From: UBA8199 sp964507045
GTDB lineage: Bacteria > Verrucomicrobiota > Verrucomicrobiia > Limisphaerales > UBA8199
Direction of reading: 5' to 3'
Length of the DNA: 64,000 bases
Assembly: GCA_964507045.1 (NCBI GenBank)
Contig: CAZDOO010000018.1
Location: 1-64,000, forward strand
Shown here one piece after another: positions 16,322-25,298 of this stretch. Position 1 is the stretch's first letter; each line of letters begins with the position of its first letter. Under the pieces are notes generated by a model. That model was not told the origin of the DNA. It searched no databases and was given only the letters and a program-made list of their open reading frames with translations. The translations under genes and the position numbers were made by a program.

Positions 16322-16349
16322 ATTGTAGTGAATAAGCATCGAGTGTCAA
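16322..16349 (-). promoter_or_regulatory. Sigma70-type promoter of the PEP-CTERM gene
   Basis: On the minus strand TTGACA (16344-16349) and TACAAT (16322-16327) are separated by 16 bp, about 57 nt upstream of the ATG at 16265. The -35 matches the consensus fully and the -10 at 5 of 6 positions. A closely similar arrangement precedes the PEP-CTERM gene at 42872-43522. Confidence 0.55.
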
Positions 16350-16493
16350 CATCATTCTTTCCTTTTTCTGCGCGGCGGCGAGTGCCCGAGTGCGCGAACT
16401 GCGCCGCCGGGTATCTCGCCCCCCCAGTCACGAACTTCGGCCAGGCCCCCTCTCCTCCCAGAGCCTAACCCGGGCACCCACACACCTCCGTAT

Positions 16494-16562
16494 CCTCACC
16501 GTATACACACCGTAGCACCTCTCATAAATTATGAGAGGTGCTACGGTGTGTATACGGTGAGG
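16494..16562. repeat. Perfect palindrome 2 (34-bp arms)
   Basis: The sequence is perfectly symmetrical about 16528: arms 16494-16527 and 16529-16562. The right arm reads TTATGAGAGGTGCTACGGTG, then TGTATACGGTGAGG. It shares the AGAGGT block and the ACGGTGAGG units with palindromes 1 and 3 but has a different, still complementary, tip. It lies in the 607-bp gap between the PEP-CTERM gene and the TPR gene, together with the homologous flank at 16563-16668. Confidence 0.95.
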
Positions 16563-16668
16563 TGAGCCAGCAGAAAGGGGGTATCACCCTGGCCTGAGCG
16601 TTGCCCGCATTCCGGGCCGCCCGGGCCAGCCAATTACAAAGGAATCTACGGATTCCCCGGGTGGGAAG
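16563..16668 (-). repeat. Flank of palindrome 2, homologous to 48781-48880
   Basis: This stretch aligns in inverted orientation with 48781-48880 at roughly 80 per cent by eye. Both begin TGAGCCAG beside the palindrome, share the core CCCGCATTCCGGGCCGCCCG and end near GATTCCCCG/GAATTCCCCG. Both also translate, in the direction running into the palindrome, to a related peptide (RGIRRFL-NW--RAARNAG-AQ), but the second copy is frameshifted near the palindrome. It is therefore one boundary of a longer dispersed element. Confidence 0.75.
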
Positions 16669-16872
16669 CAGTGTTATGTCCACTTTTGAGACAGTGAGCA
16701 TTCGCAATTGCACCAACAATGCACCAATGCACTCTTGCATGGTCGCCCGCAATCACTGGGCACCAGGAAGTCACCGTAGTGCAACCGCAACCGAGGTCTC
16801 ACGGTCCGACGGGTGTCGGTTCTGATTGACGAACCGATCCATTTAGGAATTTAATCATGGCGCAGCGAATTC

Positions 16873-18552
16873 ATGAAAAAGGTCATCTTTGCGGGGGTAA
16901 TCCTGGCAGCCGCTTGCCTGGCACTGTGGTTCTGGGGCTGGCCCGCCTACCGGCGGCACCGGGAGGCACAGGCGGTCGAACAGGCCAGGGAGTTCCTGGC
17001 CAAGGGCAACTACCGAAGTGCTTCTCTGAGCGCCCGCCGGGCTTTGCAGCTAAACCCATCCAACCTGGGAGCCTGCCGAATCAACGCGGACCTGGCCGAG
17101 AAGGTTCACTCACCTTACCTTCTGGACTGGTGGCGCCGGATTGTGGAAGTGGCGCCGGCGACCTCGAACAAGCTTATGTTGGCGTCGGCTGCCCTGCGCA
17201 CTCAGGGCCCGCCTTACCCATTGGCGGCGCAAACGCTCGACGAATTGACCTCATCCGCCGACAACATCGCTGCGTACCACGCGGTTTGCGCCGAACTGGC
17301 ACTGCGCCTGAAGCGCACCGGGGAGGCGACTGCTCAGTTTGAGCGAGCCAGCCGTCTGGAACCAACCAATGAGATGTATCAGTTAAATCTGGCGGTGCTC
17401 ACCCTCCAGTCCACCAATGCGGCAGCGAAGGCCGGCGCGCAAGGCACGCTTGAACGCTTGCGCGCCAGCACCAATGTGGGCGCGACGGCCTTGCGCTGGC
17501 TGGTGGTGAACAGCCTCGGGCAGGATGACCTTCCGACTGCCGAGAAGTTCTCCCGGCAGCTCCTGGCCGCTCCGCAGGTCGTCGTGGACGACCGCCTGCA
17601 GCTTTTGACGATTCTTCACCGGTCAAAGAATCCTGGATTCAAGGACTACCTCAGCACGCTGCAGAAGAACGCCACTACCAATGCCACGGAGATTTATGCC
17701 ATCTCGGCCTGGATGATCAGCCACAGCCTTGCGGACGATGCGTTCGCATGGCTTACGGCTTGTCCCGCCAAGCTGCGCGCGGAACAGCCGGTCCCCCTCG
17801 CATTGGTGGACTGCTATCTGGCGAGAAAGGATTGGCGCGGTCTCGACACTTTTCTCCAAGAGCAAAAATGGGGCGAGCTGGAATTCCTAAGAGCCGCTTT
17901 CCTTTCCCGCACGGCCGCGCAGCTAAACCAAAAGCTGGCGGCTGAGGCCCGGTGGCGGACCGCCCTGCGCGAGGCCGGCGACCGGCTGGGTCCGCTGACC
18001 TCCCTGCTGGGCCTGGCTAACAACTGGGGGCAGCAGCAAGCCCGGGAAGAGCTTCTCTGGCAAATCGCCTTGCGGTTCCCCAAGGACCGGTGGTCGCTCC
18101 GCGAACTGGAACGGGCTTACGTGGCTGCCGGAAACACGGTCGGCCTGAACAAGGTTTACTCCAGCATGGCAAGCTACGCACCGCAGAATTTCATTGCCCA
18201 GAACAACCTAGCCGCCACCTCTCTGCTGCTCAAACTGAACCTGCCCCGGGCGCATGAACTGGCCAGAGAACTCTTTGCCAAACACCCGGACCAAGCCGTT
18301 GTTGCTTCCACCTACGCCTTCTCGCTCCATCTCCAGGGACGAACCAAAGAAGGCCTGGCCGTGCTCCGGAAACTCAAGCCCGAAGCGCTTGAGATTCCGA
18401 CTGTGGCCCTTTACTACGGGCTGCTGCTATCCGCTTCCGGCGAAGCCGACACGGCGGTCAAATACCTCGGCATCGCCCGCAAGTCGGAACTGCTGCCCGA
18501 AGAGAAGCTGCTGCTGGCGGAGGCTGAGAAGGGGCACGGCAGCCGGAGCTGA
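16873..18552 (+). CDS. TPR-repeat protein with N-terminal membrane anchor
   Basis: This 559-residue protein starts with a membrane segment (VIFAGVILAAACLALWFWGW) and then consists of degenerate tetratricopeptide-like helical pairs. The clearest are near residues 38-65 (AREFLAKGNYRSASLSARRA) and at the C terminus (LSASGEADTAVKYLGIARKS). Such proteins are scaffolds; in PEP-CTERM organisms similar TPR proteins accompany exopolysaccharide systems, but no such link is shown here. The ATG at 16873 is chosen for the anchor. The ribosome-like AGGA actually sits better for an ATG at 16857 in another frame, whose product looks like non-coding shadow. Confidence 0.75.
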   Translation: MKKVIFAGVILAAACLALWFWGWPAYRRHREAQAVEQAREFLAKGNYRSASLSARRALQLNPSNLGACRINADLAEKVHSPYLLDWWRRIVEVAPATSNKLMLASAALRTQGPPYPLAAQTLDELTSSADNIAAYHAVCAELALRLKRTGEATAQFERASRLEPTNEMYQLNLAVLTLQSTNAAAKAGAQGTLERLRASTNVGATALRWLVVNSLGQDDLPTAEKFSRQLLAAPQVVVDDRLQLLTILHRSKNPGFKDYLSTLQKNATTNATEIYAISAWMISHSLADDAFAWLTACPAKLRAEQPVPLALVDCYLARKDWRGLDTFLQEQKWGELEFLRAAFLSRTAAQLNQKLAAEARWRTALREAGDRLGPLTSLLGLANNWGQQQAREELLWQIALRFPKDRWSLRELERAYVAAGNTVGLNKVYSSMASYAPQNFIAQNNLAATSLLLKLNLPRAHELARELFAKHPDQAVVASTYAFSLHLQGRTKEGLAVLRKLKPEALEIPTVALYYGLLLSASGEADTAVKYLGIARKSELLPEEKLLLAEAEKGHGSRS

Positions 18553-18618
18553 AGCCCGTACCGGGAATCCATCCCGCACGCCACCAGGCCCAAACACCGC
18601 CCGCGTTTCCGGCTGGTC

Positions 18619-21600
18619 TCAAGAGCAACCGAGACTCTCGCCGCAGTTCAGGCATTTGTAGCATGCCCCGTTGCGCACGGTCACATGGCCGCAGTTCGGG
18701 CAAGTGGGCGCGTCCTGTTGGAAATGCGCCACAGAGTCGCTGAGATTCTTGACCGCCCGCTCGGGAACGGCGGGTTTGGCAGGCGGATGTCCCTTGCCAT
18801 TGCCGCTAGGGGCGGTCTTTGCGTCCAGCAGATCGGTATCCTCGGCCAGAGGCAGATCCGGCACGGGCCGGTTAATCTTCTTCTTCTCAACCTCCTGCAA
18901 GCCGGGGATGGCCAGTTCCGGCTGGTTGCGATTCGGCGTATTGGCTTCCCGGAAACCGGGGACAAACTGCACTGCCATCCAACGAAACACGTAATCCGTA
19001 ATGGAAGCGGCGTTGCGAATGTCGGGATTCTTGGTGAAGCCCGAGGGCTCGAACCGCACGTGAGCGAACTTCCGGACCAGCGCCTCTAGCGGCACGCCGT
19101 ATTGCAGCGCCAGGCTGGTCAGAGTGCCTATGCCGTCCATGAGGCCACCGATGGTGGAGCCTTCTTTGGCCATCGTGATAAACAGTTCGCCCGGCTGGCC
19201 GTTCTCGAACAGGCCCACTGTGAGATAACCCTCATGTCCGGCAATATCGAACTTGTGGGTAATGGCGGTGCGCGTGTCCGAAAGGCGCCGCCGCAACGGT
19301 TTGCCGGCCTGGGCCGCATGCCGGGCAACCTCGGCTTCCAGTTCCTTGATGCGCGCCTCCAGCGCCGAACTATCCGCCGTGGAAGCCTTTTCGCCGCCTT
19401 CGTTGGTGCGCTTGGTGTTCAGGGGCTGCGAACGTTTCGAGCCGTCGCGATAGATGGCGACGCACTTGAGGCCCATCTTCCAGGCCTGCACGTAAGCGTC
19501 CCGAATATCCGCGACCGTGCACTCGTTAGGCATATTGACGGTCTTGGAAATGGCACCGCTGATAAACGGCTGCGCCGCCGCCATCATCCGCAGGTGGGCC
19601 AGGTAGTGAATGCTTCGCTGGCCGCGATACGGCTTGAAAGCGCAGTCGAAGACGGGCAGATGCTCCGGCTTCAGGCCGCTTGGGATGCTTTTGCCCCCCT
19701 CCGTGACGTCCTCTATCGTGTCAAATTTCTCAGCGTGCGCGATGATGCGCGCCGCCTCCTCCGTGCTGTAGCCCAGGCGGCGCAACGCTTCCGGCACTGT
19801 ACGGTTGACAATCTTCAGCATCCCGCCCCCCGCCAGCAGCTTGTATTTGACCAGCGCGATATCCGGCTCGATGCCCGTGGTATCGCAATCCATCGAGAAC
19901 GCGATCGTGCCCGTCGGCGCGAGAACAGTGACCTGCGCGTTGCGATACCCGGCGGCACGGCCACGTTCGAGCGCGCGATCCCAGGACTGGCGCGCCTCTT
20001 CCTTCAGGTAATTGAATTCCTGGCTTGGCTGGATCCCCTCGACCGCCTCCCGATGCTGCTGGATAACATTGAGCATGGATTCAACGTTATCCTCTGCCAA
20101 GGGCGCGGTGACATGCGCACAACGGGCGTCGCGATAACCTTTGAAGGCCCCCATGGTGGCCGCCAGCTCGGCCGATTGCTCGTACGCACATCCGGTCATA
20201 ATCGCGGTGATCGCCCCAGCCAGGGCGCGGCCCGGGTCTGAATCGTAAGGCAGGCCGTAGCTCATGATCAGCGAGCCGAGGTTGGCATAGCCGAGGCCGA
20301 GGGTGCGAAAGAGGTGGGAATTCTCCGCAATCTCCCGCGTTGGATAACTGGAGCTATCCACGAGAATCTCCTGCGCGGTAATGAACACCCGCACCGCCGC
20401 CTTGAACCGGTCCACATCAAACGTGCCGTCCTCCCGCTTGAACTTCATCAGGTTCAACGAGGCGAGATTGCAGGCAGTGTTGTTGAGAAAAACGTATTCC
20501 GAGCAGGGGTTGGTCGAGTGGATCGGCTCCGTGCCCTTGCACGTGTGCCACTTCTGGATGGCACCGTCGTATTGCAGCCCCGGGTCGCCGCAGACCCAGG
20601 TGCCCTCGGCAATCTTCTGCAGCAGCGCGCTGGCATCCTTCTTCTGCAGCGGCTTTCCGGTAGTGACCGCGCGCGTCCACCATTCCCTGCCCTCCTGCGC
20701 CGCTGTCATGAAGGCATCGCTCACGCGCACGGACAGATTCTCATTCTGGTACATCACGCTGCCGTAAGCGTCGCCGTTGTAGGAGCCGTCATAGCCCTGC
20801 TCGATGAGCGCCCAGGCCTTCCGCTCCTCCTTCATCTTGGCTTCAATGAACTCCTCGATGTCCCCGTGCCAATCGTGCAGCGTGTTCATCTTGGCGGCCC
20901 GGCGCGTCTTGCCGCCCGACTTCACCACGTTGGCCACCTGGTCATAGACCTTCAGGAAGGAAAGCGGACCGCTGGGCCGGCCGCCACCGCTCAGCTTCTC
21001 TTTGCTGGAGCGCAGCGGCGAGAGGTCGGTGCCGGTGCCCGAGCCGAACTTGAAGAGCATCGCTTCGCTGTGCGCGAGCTGCATGATGGACTCCATGTTA
21101 TCCTGCACCGACTGGATGAAGCAGGCGCTGCATTGCGGACACTCGTATTGGGTCTTGGCCCGCTCCGCGCGTCCGGTTCGGGGATTGCAGTACCAGTTGC
21201 CCCGACTGGAGGCGTTGCCGATATGATACTGGTGATACAACCCGACATTGAACCAGACCGGCGAGTTGAACGCCCCGTACTGGTTCAGGCAGAGCCAGGT
21301 CAGCTCGTCGTAAAAAACCTCACCATCGGCCTTGGTGAAATACCCGTCCTTGACGCCCCAATCCGCGATCGTACGGCAGATCCGGTGGATGAGCTGGCGC
21401 ACGGAGGTTTCCCGTTCCGGTGTGCCCTGCTCGCCGTAGAAGTACTTCGAGACGACCACCTTGGTGGCCAGCAGCGACCATGACTTCGGCGCTTCAACGT
21501 TCTCCTGTTTGAAAACAACCTTGCCGGCATCGTCGGTAATCTCGGCGGTCCGCCGTTCCCATTCCAACTGGTCAAACGGGCTGATCTTCGGGTCGCTAAA

Positions 21601-21735
21601 AGTCCTCGTGACACCGAGCCCCTTCTTCGCCGCTGTCGCGGCGCTTTTGGGTGCGCGGGTTGCGGTCACGGTCGCATGCCGACGGCGTCCCTGTGTGGGC
21701 GCGTCGGCCAATACCTGTTCGCTGGCACCTATCAT
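18619..21735 (-). CDS. nrdJ: Vitamin B12-dependent (class II) ribonucleoside-diphosphate reductase
   Basis: This 1038-residue cytoplasmic enzyme reduces ribonucleotides using adenosylcobalamin and needs no oxygen. It has the N-terminal NrdJ region, the substrate-site segment NSPVWFNVGL, the cysteine pair region CPQCSACFIQSV and a finger-loop region with NPCSEYVFLNNTACNLASLN, then PTGTIAFSMDCDTTGIEPD. A TSCPD-type domain (EGYLTVGLFENGQPGELFIT) follows. The C terminus carries a zinc ribbon (CPNCG...CYKCLNCGESLGCS) that supplies the shuttle cysteines. Length is typical for NrdJ with ribbon. AAGGA precedes the ATG at 21735. The 310-nt gap upstream, behind der, holds three small hairpins. Confidence 0.96.
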   Translation of the reverse strand: MIGASEQVLADAPTQGRRRHATVTATRAPKSAATAAKKGLGVTRTFSDPKISPFDQLEWERRTAEITDDAGKVVFKQENVEAPKSWSLLATKVVVSKYFYGEQGTPERETSVRQLIHRICRTIADWGVKDGYFTKADGEVFYDELTWLCLNQYGAFNSPVWFNVGLYHQYHIGNASSRGNWYCNPRTGRAERAKTQYECPQCSACFIQSVQDNMESIMQLAHSEAMLFKFGSGTGTDLSPLRSSKEKLSGGGRPSGPLSFLKVYDQVANVVKSGGKTRRAAKMNTLHDWHGDIEEFIEAKMKEERKAWALIEQGYDGSYNGDAYGSVMYQNENLSVRVSDAFMTAAQEGREWWTRAVTTGKPLQKKDASALLQKIAEGTWVCGDPGLQYDGAIQKWHTCKGTEPIHSTNPCSEYVFLNNTACNLASLNLMKFKREDGTFDVDRFKAAVRVFITAQEILVDSSSYPTREIAENSHLFRTLGLGYANLGSLIMSYGLPYDSDPGRALAGAITAIMTGCAYEQSAELAATMGAFKGYRDARCAHVTAPLAEDNVESMLNVIQQHREAVEGIQPSQEFNYLKEEARQSWDRALERGRAAGYRNAQVTVLAPTGTIAFSMDCDTTGIEPDIALVKYKLLAGGGMLKIVNRTVPEALRRLGYSTEEAARIIAHAEKFDTIEDVTEGGKSIPSGLKPEHLPVFDCAFKPYRGQRSIHYLAHLRMMAAAQPFISGAISKTVNMPNECTVADIRDAYVQAWKMGLKCVAIYRDGSKRSQPLNTKRTNEGGEKASTADSSALEARIKELEAEVARHAAQAGKPLRRRLSDTRTAITHKFDIAGHEGYLTVGLFENGQPGELFITMAKEGSTIGGLMDGIGTLTSLALQYGVPLEALVRKFAHVRFEPSGFTKNPDIRNAASITDYVFRWMAVQFVPGFREANTPNRNQPELAIPGLQEVEKKKINRPVPDLPLAEDTDLLDAKTAPSGNGKGHPPAKPAVPERAVKNLSDSVAHFQQDAPTCPNCGHVTVRNGACYKCLNCGESLGCS

Positions 21736-21836
21736 GGTTGTCCTTATACCTGCTGCTCCACCTCTGGCGCATGTTGAACGACCTTCAACAAAACACCTGG
21801 CAGATTTCGTTCAAATTCTGTGTTTTCCAAGCATTT

Positions 21837-21907
21837 GGGCCTCTTTACGAGGCCCAGCTGATACCCAATTAGTTGGGTAACGGCGGCAACTCTACTACCA
21901 CCGGTAG
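21837..21907 (-). other. Three consecutive small hairpins in the der-nrdJ gap
   Basis: GGGCCTC/GAGGCCC (21837-21843, 21849-21855), TACCCAA/TTGGGTA (21862-21868, 21873-21879) and CTACC/GGTAG (21895-21899, 21903-21907) form three perfect short stems within 71 nt. They lie between the der stop and the nrdJ start. No poly-U tract follows any of them on the minus strand, and no B12-box sequence was seen, so they could be a structured leader, a processing site or degenerate repeats. The remainder of 21736-22045 holds no gene I can support. Confidence 0.5.
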
Positions 21908-22045
21908 CGTTAACAAGAAAATTCTGCAACAAAGTTACTCATTCATTGCCGGAGTAAAAATAATCTCAAATCTCCCCCTGGCAATTGCAGTCCAAAACCC
22001 CTTTTCACCCTCCGCCGCGAGCCGGACGAGCTGAAGCGGCACAGC

Positions 22046-23551
22046 TTATCTTTGGGTGGAACCCGGCCCGCGATTGAACTTGCGCACCGGTTCAATGGTC
22101 TTGGGCCGGGCCTTTGCAGCCAAAATGATCGGGCAGCCTTCATAGCCAAACGCACGGCGCATCTCGTTGGCCAGGTACTTCCGATACTGATCCGCGAAGA
22201 GGTCGTCACGGTTAACGAAAAGCAAGAACGTCGGCGGCGCCTGCCTGACCTGGGTCGCGTAGTAAAACTTGAGGCGAAGCCCTTGCGCGCTGACGGGCTG
22301 GCGGCGCTCGACGGCATCGTGCAGCGTGCGGTTCAGAATGGCCGTCGGGATGTTTTGCTGCAACTGCGCGGCGACGTAGCGCACCGCTTCCAGCAACCGG
22401 TCCAGGTGAAAGCCGGACTTGGCCGAAGTGAAGATGACCGGCGCGTAATCGAGAAAGAACAGCCGCTCCTGCACCCAGGAGCCAAACTCGGCCAGCGTGG
22501 TCATGACATTGGGCGACTTCTGCGCTTCCTTCTTCCGGCGGCGCTCGATCTCTTCCACGCGCGCCTGGTGAACCGCCTCGTCCATCAGATCCCATTTGTT
22601 CACCACCACGATGCACGCTTTGCGCTCTTCCACAATCCGGTCGGCCACCTTCTTGTCCTGCTCCGTAATCCCGGTCTCCGCATCGAGCACCAGCACGGCG
22701 ATATCGCACCGCCGGATGGATTCCTCGGCACGCTTGACGCTGAAGAATTCAATCGAATCGTCCACGCGCCGGGTCTTGCGCAAGCCCGCTGTGTCAATCA
22801 ACACGTAGCTCTGCCGCACGCCATCCGTTTCAACCTCGAACGGCACGTCCACCGCGTCGCGAGTCGTGCCGGGGATCGGGCTGACCACCACGCGTTGGGA
22901 TTGGGTGAGGGCGTTGATGATGGAGGACTTGCCGACGTTGGGCCGGCCGACGATGGCGAGTTTGAGCGGAGCCGCGGGCGTGGGGCGTGGAGCGTGATCC
23001 GCAGCCTGACCTCCAACCGCGCTTGCGACTTCACCCTGCAGTTTGGGTTCCACCAACGCCATTGCCGCTTTCATGAGCGGCTCGATCCCTTCGCCGTGAA
23101 TCGCGCTGACAGGGTACACCTGGTCGAAGCCCAGCTCGGCAAACTCCAGGGCGGCTGTCTCGGTCCGATGGGTGTCCACCTTGTTGACGGCCACCAGCAC
23201 CGGCTTGCCGCTGCGGCGCAGGCGCGTGGCGGCTTCGCGGTCCAAGGGCACCACGCCTTCCTGCACGTTCACCACCAGCAGGATCACGTCAGCGGCTTCG
23301 ATGGCGAGTTCGACCTGTTCCAGCGCGGCCTTGACGATGACGTCATCCGCTTTCTCCCGGCGCAGCAGGCCGATGCCGCCGGTGTCAACGAGCGTAAATG
23401 GCTGTCCGTGCCATTCCACCTCGGCCATGACGCGGTCCCGGGTCACTCCCGGTTGATCGTGCACGATGGCGATGCGCCGCCCCGCAATGCGGTTGAACAG
23501 GGCGGACTTGCCGACATTGGGTCGGCCGACGATGGCAATCAATCCGGGCAT
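22046..23551 (-). CDS. der: Ribosome biogenesis GTPase Der (EngA)
   Basis: This 501-residue cytoplasmic protein has two tandem GTPase domains and a C-terminal KH-like domain, and acts in 50S subunit assembly. Domain 1 opens MPGLIAIVGRPNVGKSALFN, with DTGG and NKVD. Domain 2 has LAIVGRPNVGKSSIINALT, DTAG and NKWD. The KH-like domain includes QAPPTFLLFVNRDDLFADQY and LANEMRRAFGYEGCPI. It is slightly longer than most Der proteins because of a linker extension (QAADHAPRPTPAAPLK) and a C-terminal tail. The ATG at 23551 is set by the G1 motif at residue 9; the longer open frame upstream is not Der-like. Confidence 0.97.
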   Translation of the reverse strand: MPGLIAIVGRPNVGKSALFNRIAGRRIAIVHDQPGVTRDRVMAEVEWHGQPFTLVDTGGIGLLRREKADDVIVKAALEQVELAIEAADVILLVVNVQEGVVPLDREAATRLRRSGKPVLVAVNKVDTHRTETAALEFAELGFDQVYPVSAIHGEGIEPLMKAAMALVEPKLQGEVASAVGGQAADHAPRPTPAAPLKLAIVGRPNVGKSSIINALTQSQRVVVSPIPGTTRDAVDVPFEVETDGVRQSYVLIDTAGLRKTRRVDDSIEFFSVKRAEESIRRCDIAVLVLDAETGITEQDKKVADRIVEERKACIVVVNKWDLMDEAVHQARVEEIERRRKKEAQKSPNVMTTLAEFGSWVQERLFFLDYAPVIFTSAKSGFHLDRLLEAVRYVAAQLQQNIPTAILNRTLHDAVERRQPVSAQGLRLKFYYATQVRQAPPTFLLFVNRDDLFADQYRKYLANEMRRAFGYEGCPIILAAKARPKTIEPVRKFNRGPGSTQR

Positions 23552-23667
23552 GATAGCAGAACCAGTTTCACAGGTGGCAGACGGTATGCGAAAAGCGCGT
23601 CTCAAGCCACTACAAATCAAGGGGCTACGGCTTCCGGCGGCTCGCGAACAGCAATGTGGCAGCGGGA

Positions 23668-24741
23668 CTACTGCGCGTCGAACAGATACCAGTCCGCGAT
23701 GCGGTGGGGGAATTCGGCAATCTTCGCTTCGTCCCGGTTGGCAAGAATAATGACGGTGAACTTCTTCTCGGGGAACCGCGAGATGCGCGTGGTAAAGCCG
23801 ATGCTGCTGCCCCGGTGCCAGATTTCCCGGACGCCGCGATATTGGCCGAGGTACCAGCCGAAGCCATAGCCGGTGTCCGGCAGGTCTGTGACCGCGGCCG
23901 GAGTAAAGGCGAGCTTGAGTGTCTTCCGGCTCACGAGCTTGTCCGTGTAGAGCGCCTGATCCCACTGGTAAAGGTCGGCGACCGATGAATAGATCCCGCC
24001 ATCGCCCAGAACGGAACTGGTCAGGCTCTGGTCGGTCCGCTTGAAGCGGCCCGCATCGGGCGAGTAGCCGTAAGCGCGGTTGGGCACAACGGACAAACCG
24101 CGCTCATAGGCCAGCGTGTGGTCCATGTGTGCCGGCCGGAAAACGTTCTGCTGCAGGAACCGCGAGAAAGTGTTGCCCGAACGCTGTTCCACCACCAGCG
24201 CCAGCAACGCGTAGGCCGAATTGCTGTAGCGATATTTTGTCCCCGGCGGGAAGTAGGTCTTTTCCGCTTGCAGCAACAGCCGCAACACGTCTCGGTCCAG
24301 CACGGGAATCTCGGTGCCTTTCGGAATGAGGTCTTCGTAGTCGAGCAGGCCCGAGGTATGGGTCAGCAGGTGGCGCAGGGTGATCTGCCGGCCATAAGCC
24401 GGGAATTCGGGGAATACCTCCGTCAGGCGTTCGTCGAGAGTCAGTTTCTTGCGCTCGGCCAGAATCATCACCGCCATGGCGGTGAATTGCTTGGTAACCG
24501 AGGCGAGCCGGAAGCTGGTGTTGGTGCCGCAAGGGGTTCCCAGCTCCACCTCGGCAAGGCCGTAGCCTTTGGCCGCGACGACCTTGCCGCGGTGAATGAC
24601 CATCACGCTGGCGCCGGGCGATCCGGGCTGGCTGTAGTCCTTGAACAAGGCGTCGAGCCTGGGGGTCAGCGTCTCAGCTCGGTCAAGTGCGGCATGTGCC
24701 GATAGCGTCATAGTAGCAATAATCAGTAGCCGAATGAACAC
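23668..24741 (-). CDS. Serine hydrolase of the beta-lactamase (class C / S12) family
   Basis: This 357-residue exported protein has a signal peptide (GTG start, VFIRLLIIATMTLSAHAALD) and the three motifs of penicillin-binding-like serine hydrolases: SVTK (SxxK, nucleophile and general base), YSNSAY (YxN) and HRGSS near residue 308. It may be a D-alanyl peptidase or esterase; the substrate cannot be told from sequence. The GTG at 24741 is chosen because it directly precedes the signal peptide; an ATG inside the signal (24711) would destroy it. Confidence 0.88.
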   Translation of the reverse strand: MFIRLLIIATMTLSAHAALDRAETLTPRLDALFKDYSQPGSPGASVMVIHRGKVVAAKGYGLAEVELGTPCGTNTSFRLASVTKQFTAMAVMILAERKKLTLDERLTEVFPEFPAYGRQITLRHLLTHTSGLLDYEDLIPKGTEIPVLDRDVLRLLLQAEKTYFPPGTKYRYSNSAYALLALVVEQRSGNTFSRFLQQNVFRPAHMDHTLAYERGLSVVPNRAYGYSPDAGRFKRTDQSLTSSVLGDGGIYSSVADLYQWDQALYTDKLVSRKTLKLAFTPAAVTDLPDTGYGFGWYLGQYRGVREIWHRGSSIGFTTRISRFPEKKFTVIILANRDEAKIAEFPHRIADWYLFDAQ

Positions 24742-24916
24742 CCCGACAGCATTGCAGATTCCCCGGGCTTGCCAAGCACCGACCACAGGAGCTCGATGCG
24801 GAGAAGGCAGCTTATCGGTGCCGGGGTTCGTGGCAGACGGCCAGCGGGCAACTACCCAGGTCGCCGTTCGGCCACGGCTCTGCCCGGCTTCAGATGCTCC
24901 CACGCCACCGTTTGCG

Positions 24917-25246
24917 CTACAACAGCATCCGGGCGGCATTGGGAAGCCGGAAATTCCGGCTGGCGACGTATTTGTTCAGCAGGCCGGTAATCCATTCCCT
25001 GGAAGTGCTGATCTTCCGCAAGGCCAGATGGACCCCGCCGTCCTGCTCGCTCAGTTCATATTCGTCGGCGTTAATCTCGATGGGCGACGTCTCCCCCTTC
25101 AACTCCAGTTTCATCTGAATCGTCTTTCTGCTGGTATCAATCACGCAATCCGTGACGACGCCAATCCCTGCTATTTCCTGGTTGATAAAGTTCTTCAGGG
25201 CAGCCTGCAGGGCCGCTTCCTTCAGTGAGGCCAATAGATTATTCAT
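24917..25246 (-). CDS. Hypothetical protein (109 aa)
   Basis: This small soluble protein begins MNNLLASLKEAALQAALKNF (amphipathic helix) and continues with alternating strands (VTDCVIDTSRKTIQMKLELK; IEINADEYELSEQDGGVHLA), ending in a basic helix that includes WITGLLNKYVASRNF. The strand pattern suggests a lipid- or protein-binding beta sheet, but I do not recognise a family. It lies 52 nt downstream of the PQQ-propeller gene in the same direction and may be co-transcribed with it. Codon usage and composition are those of a real gene. Confidence 0.7.
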   Translation of the reverse strand: MNNLLASLKEAALQAALKNFINQEIAGIGVVTDCVIDTSRKTIQMKLELKGETSPIEINADEYELSEQDGGVHLALRKISTSREWITGLLNKYVASRNFRLPNAARMLL

Positions 25247-25298
25247 TCGTTATGATGACGCAAAGCAACGGATCCGATCGTTCAATTCCGCCCGCCGT

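Noticed and set aside
16857..17342. 161-codon frame with a better-spaced AGGA than the TPR gene start
   Set aside because: The product is Gly/Pro/Arg-rich shadow sequence; the TPR frame has a membrane anchor and runs 559 codons.
19102..21483. Two long + strand frames across nrdJ (379 and 389 codons)
   Set aside because: Antisense shadows of a fully recognisable NrdJ with no coding features of their own.
21736..22045. Cobalamin riboswitch upstream of nrdJ
   Set aside because: Expected from enzyme type, but no B12-box-like sequence was found on the minus strand.
22052..23869. 605-codon open frame antisense to der on the + strand
   Set aside because: It mirrors the Der gene and has no ribosome site or family motif; long antisense frames are expected at this GC content.
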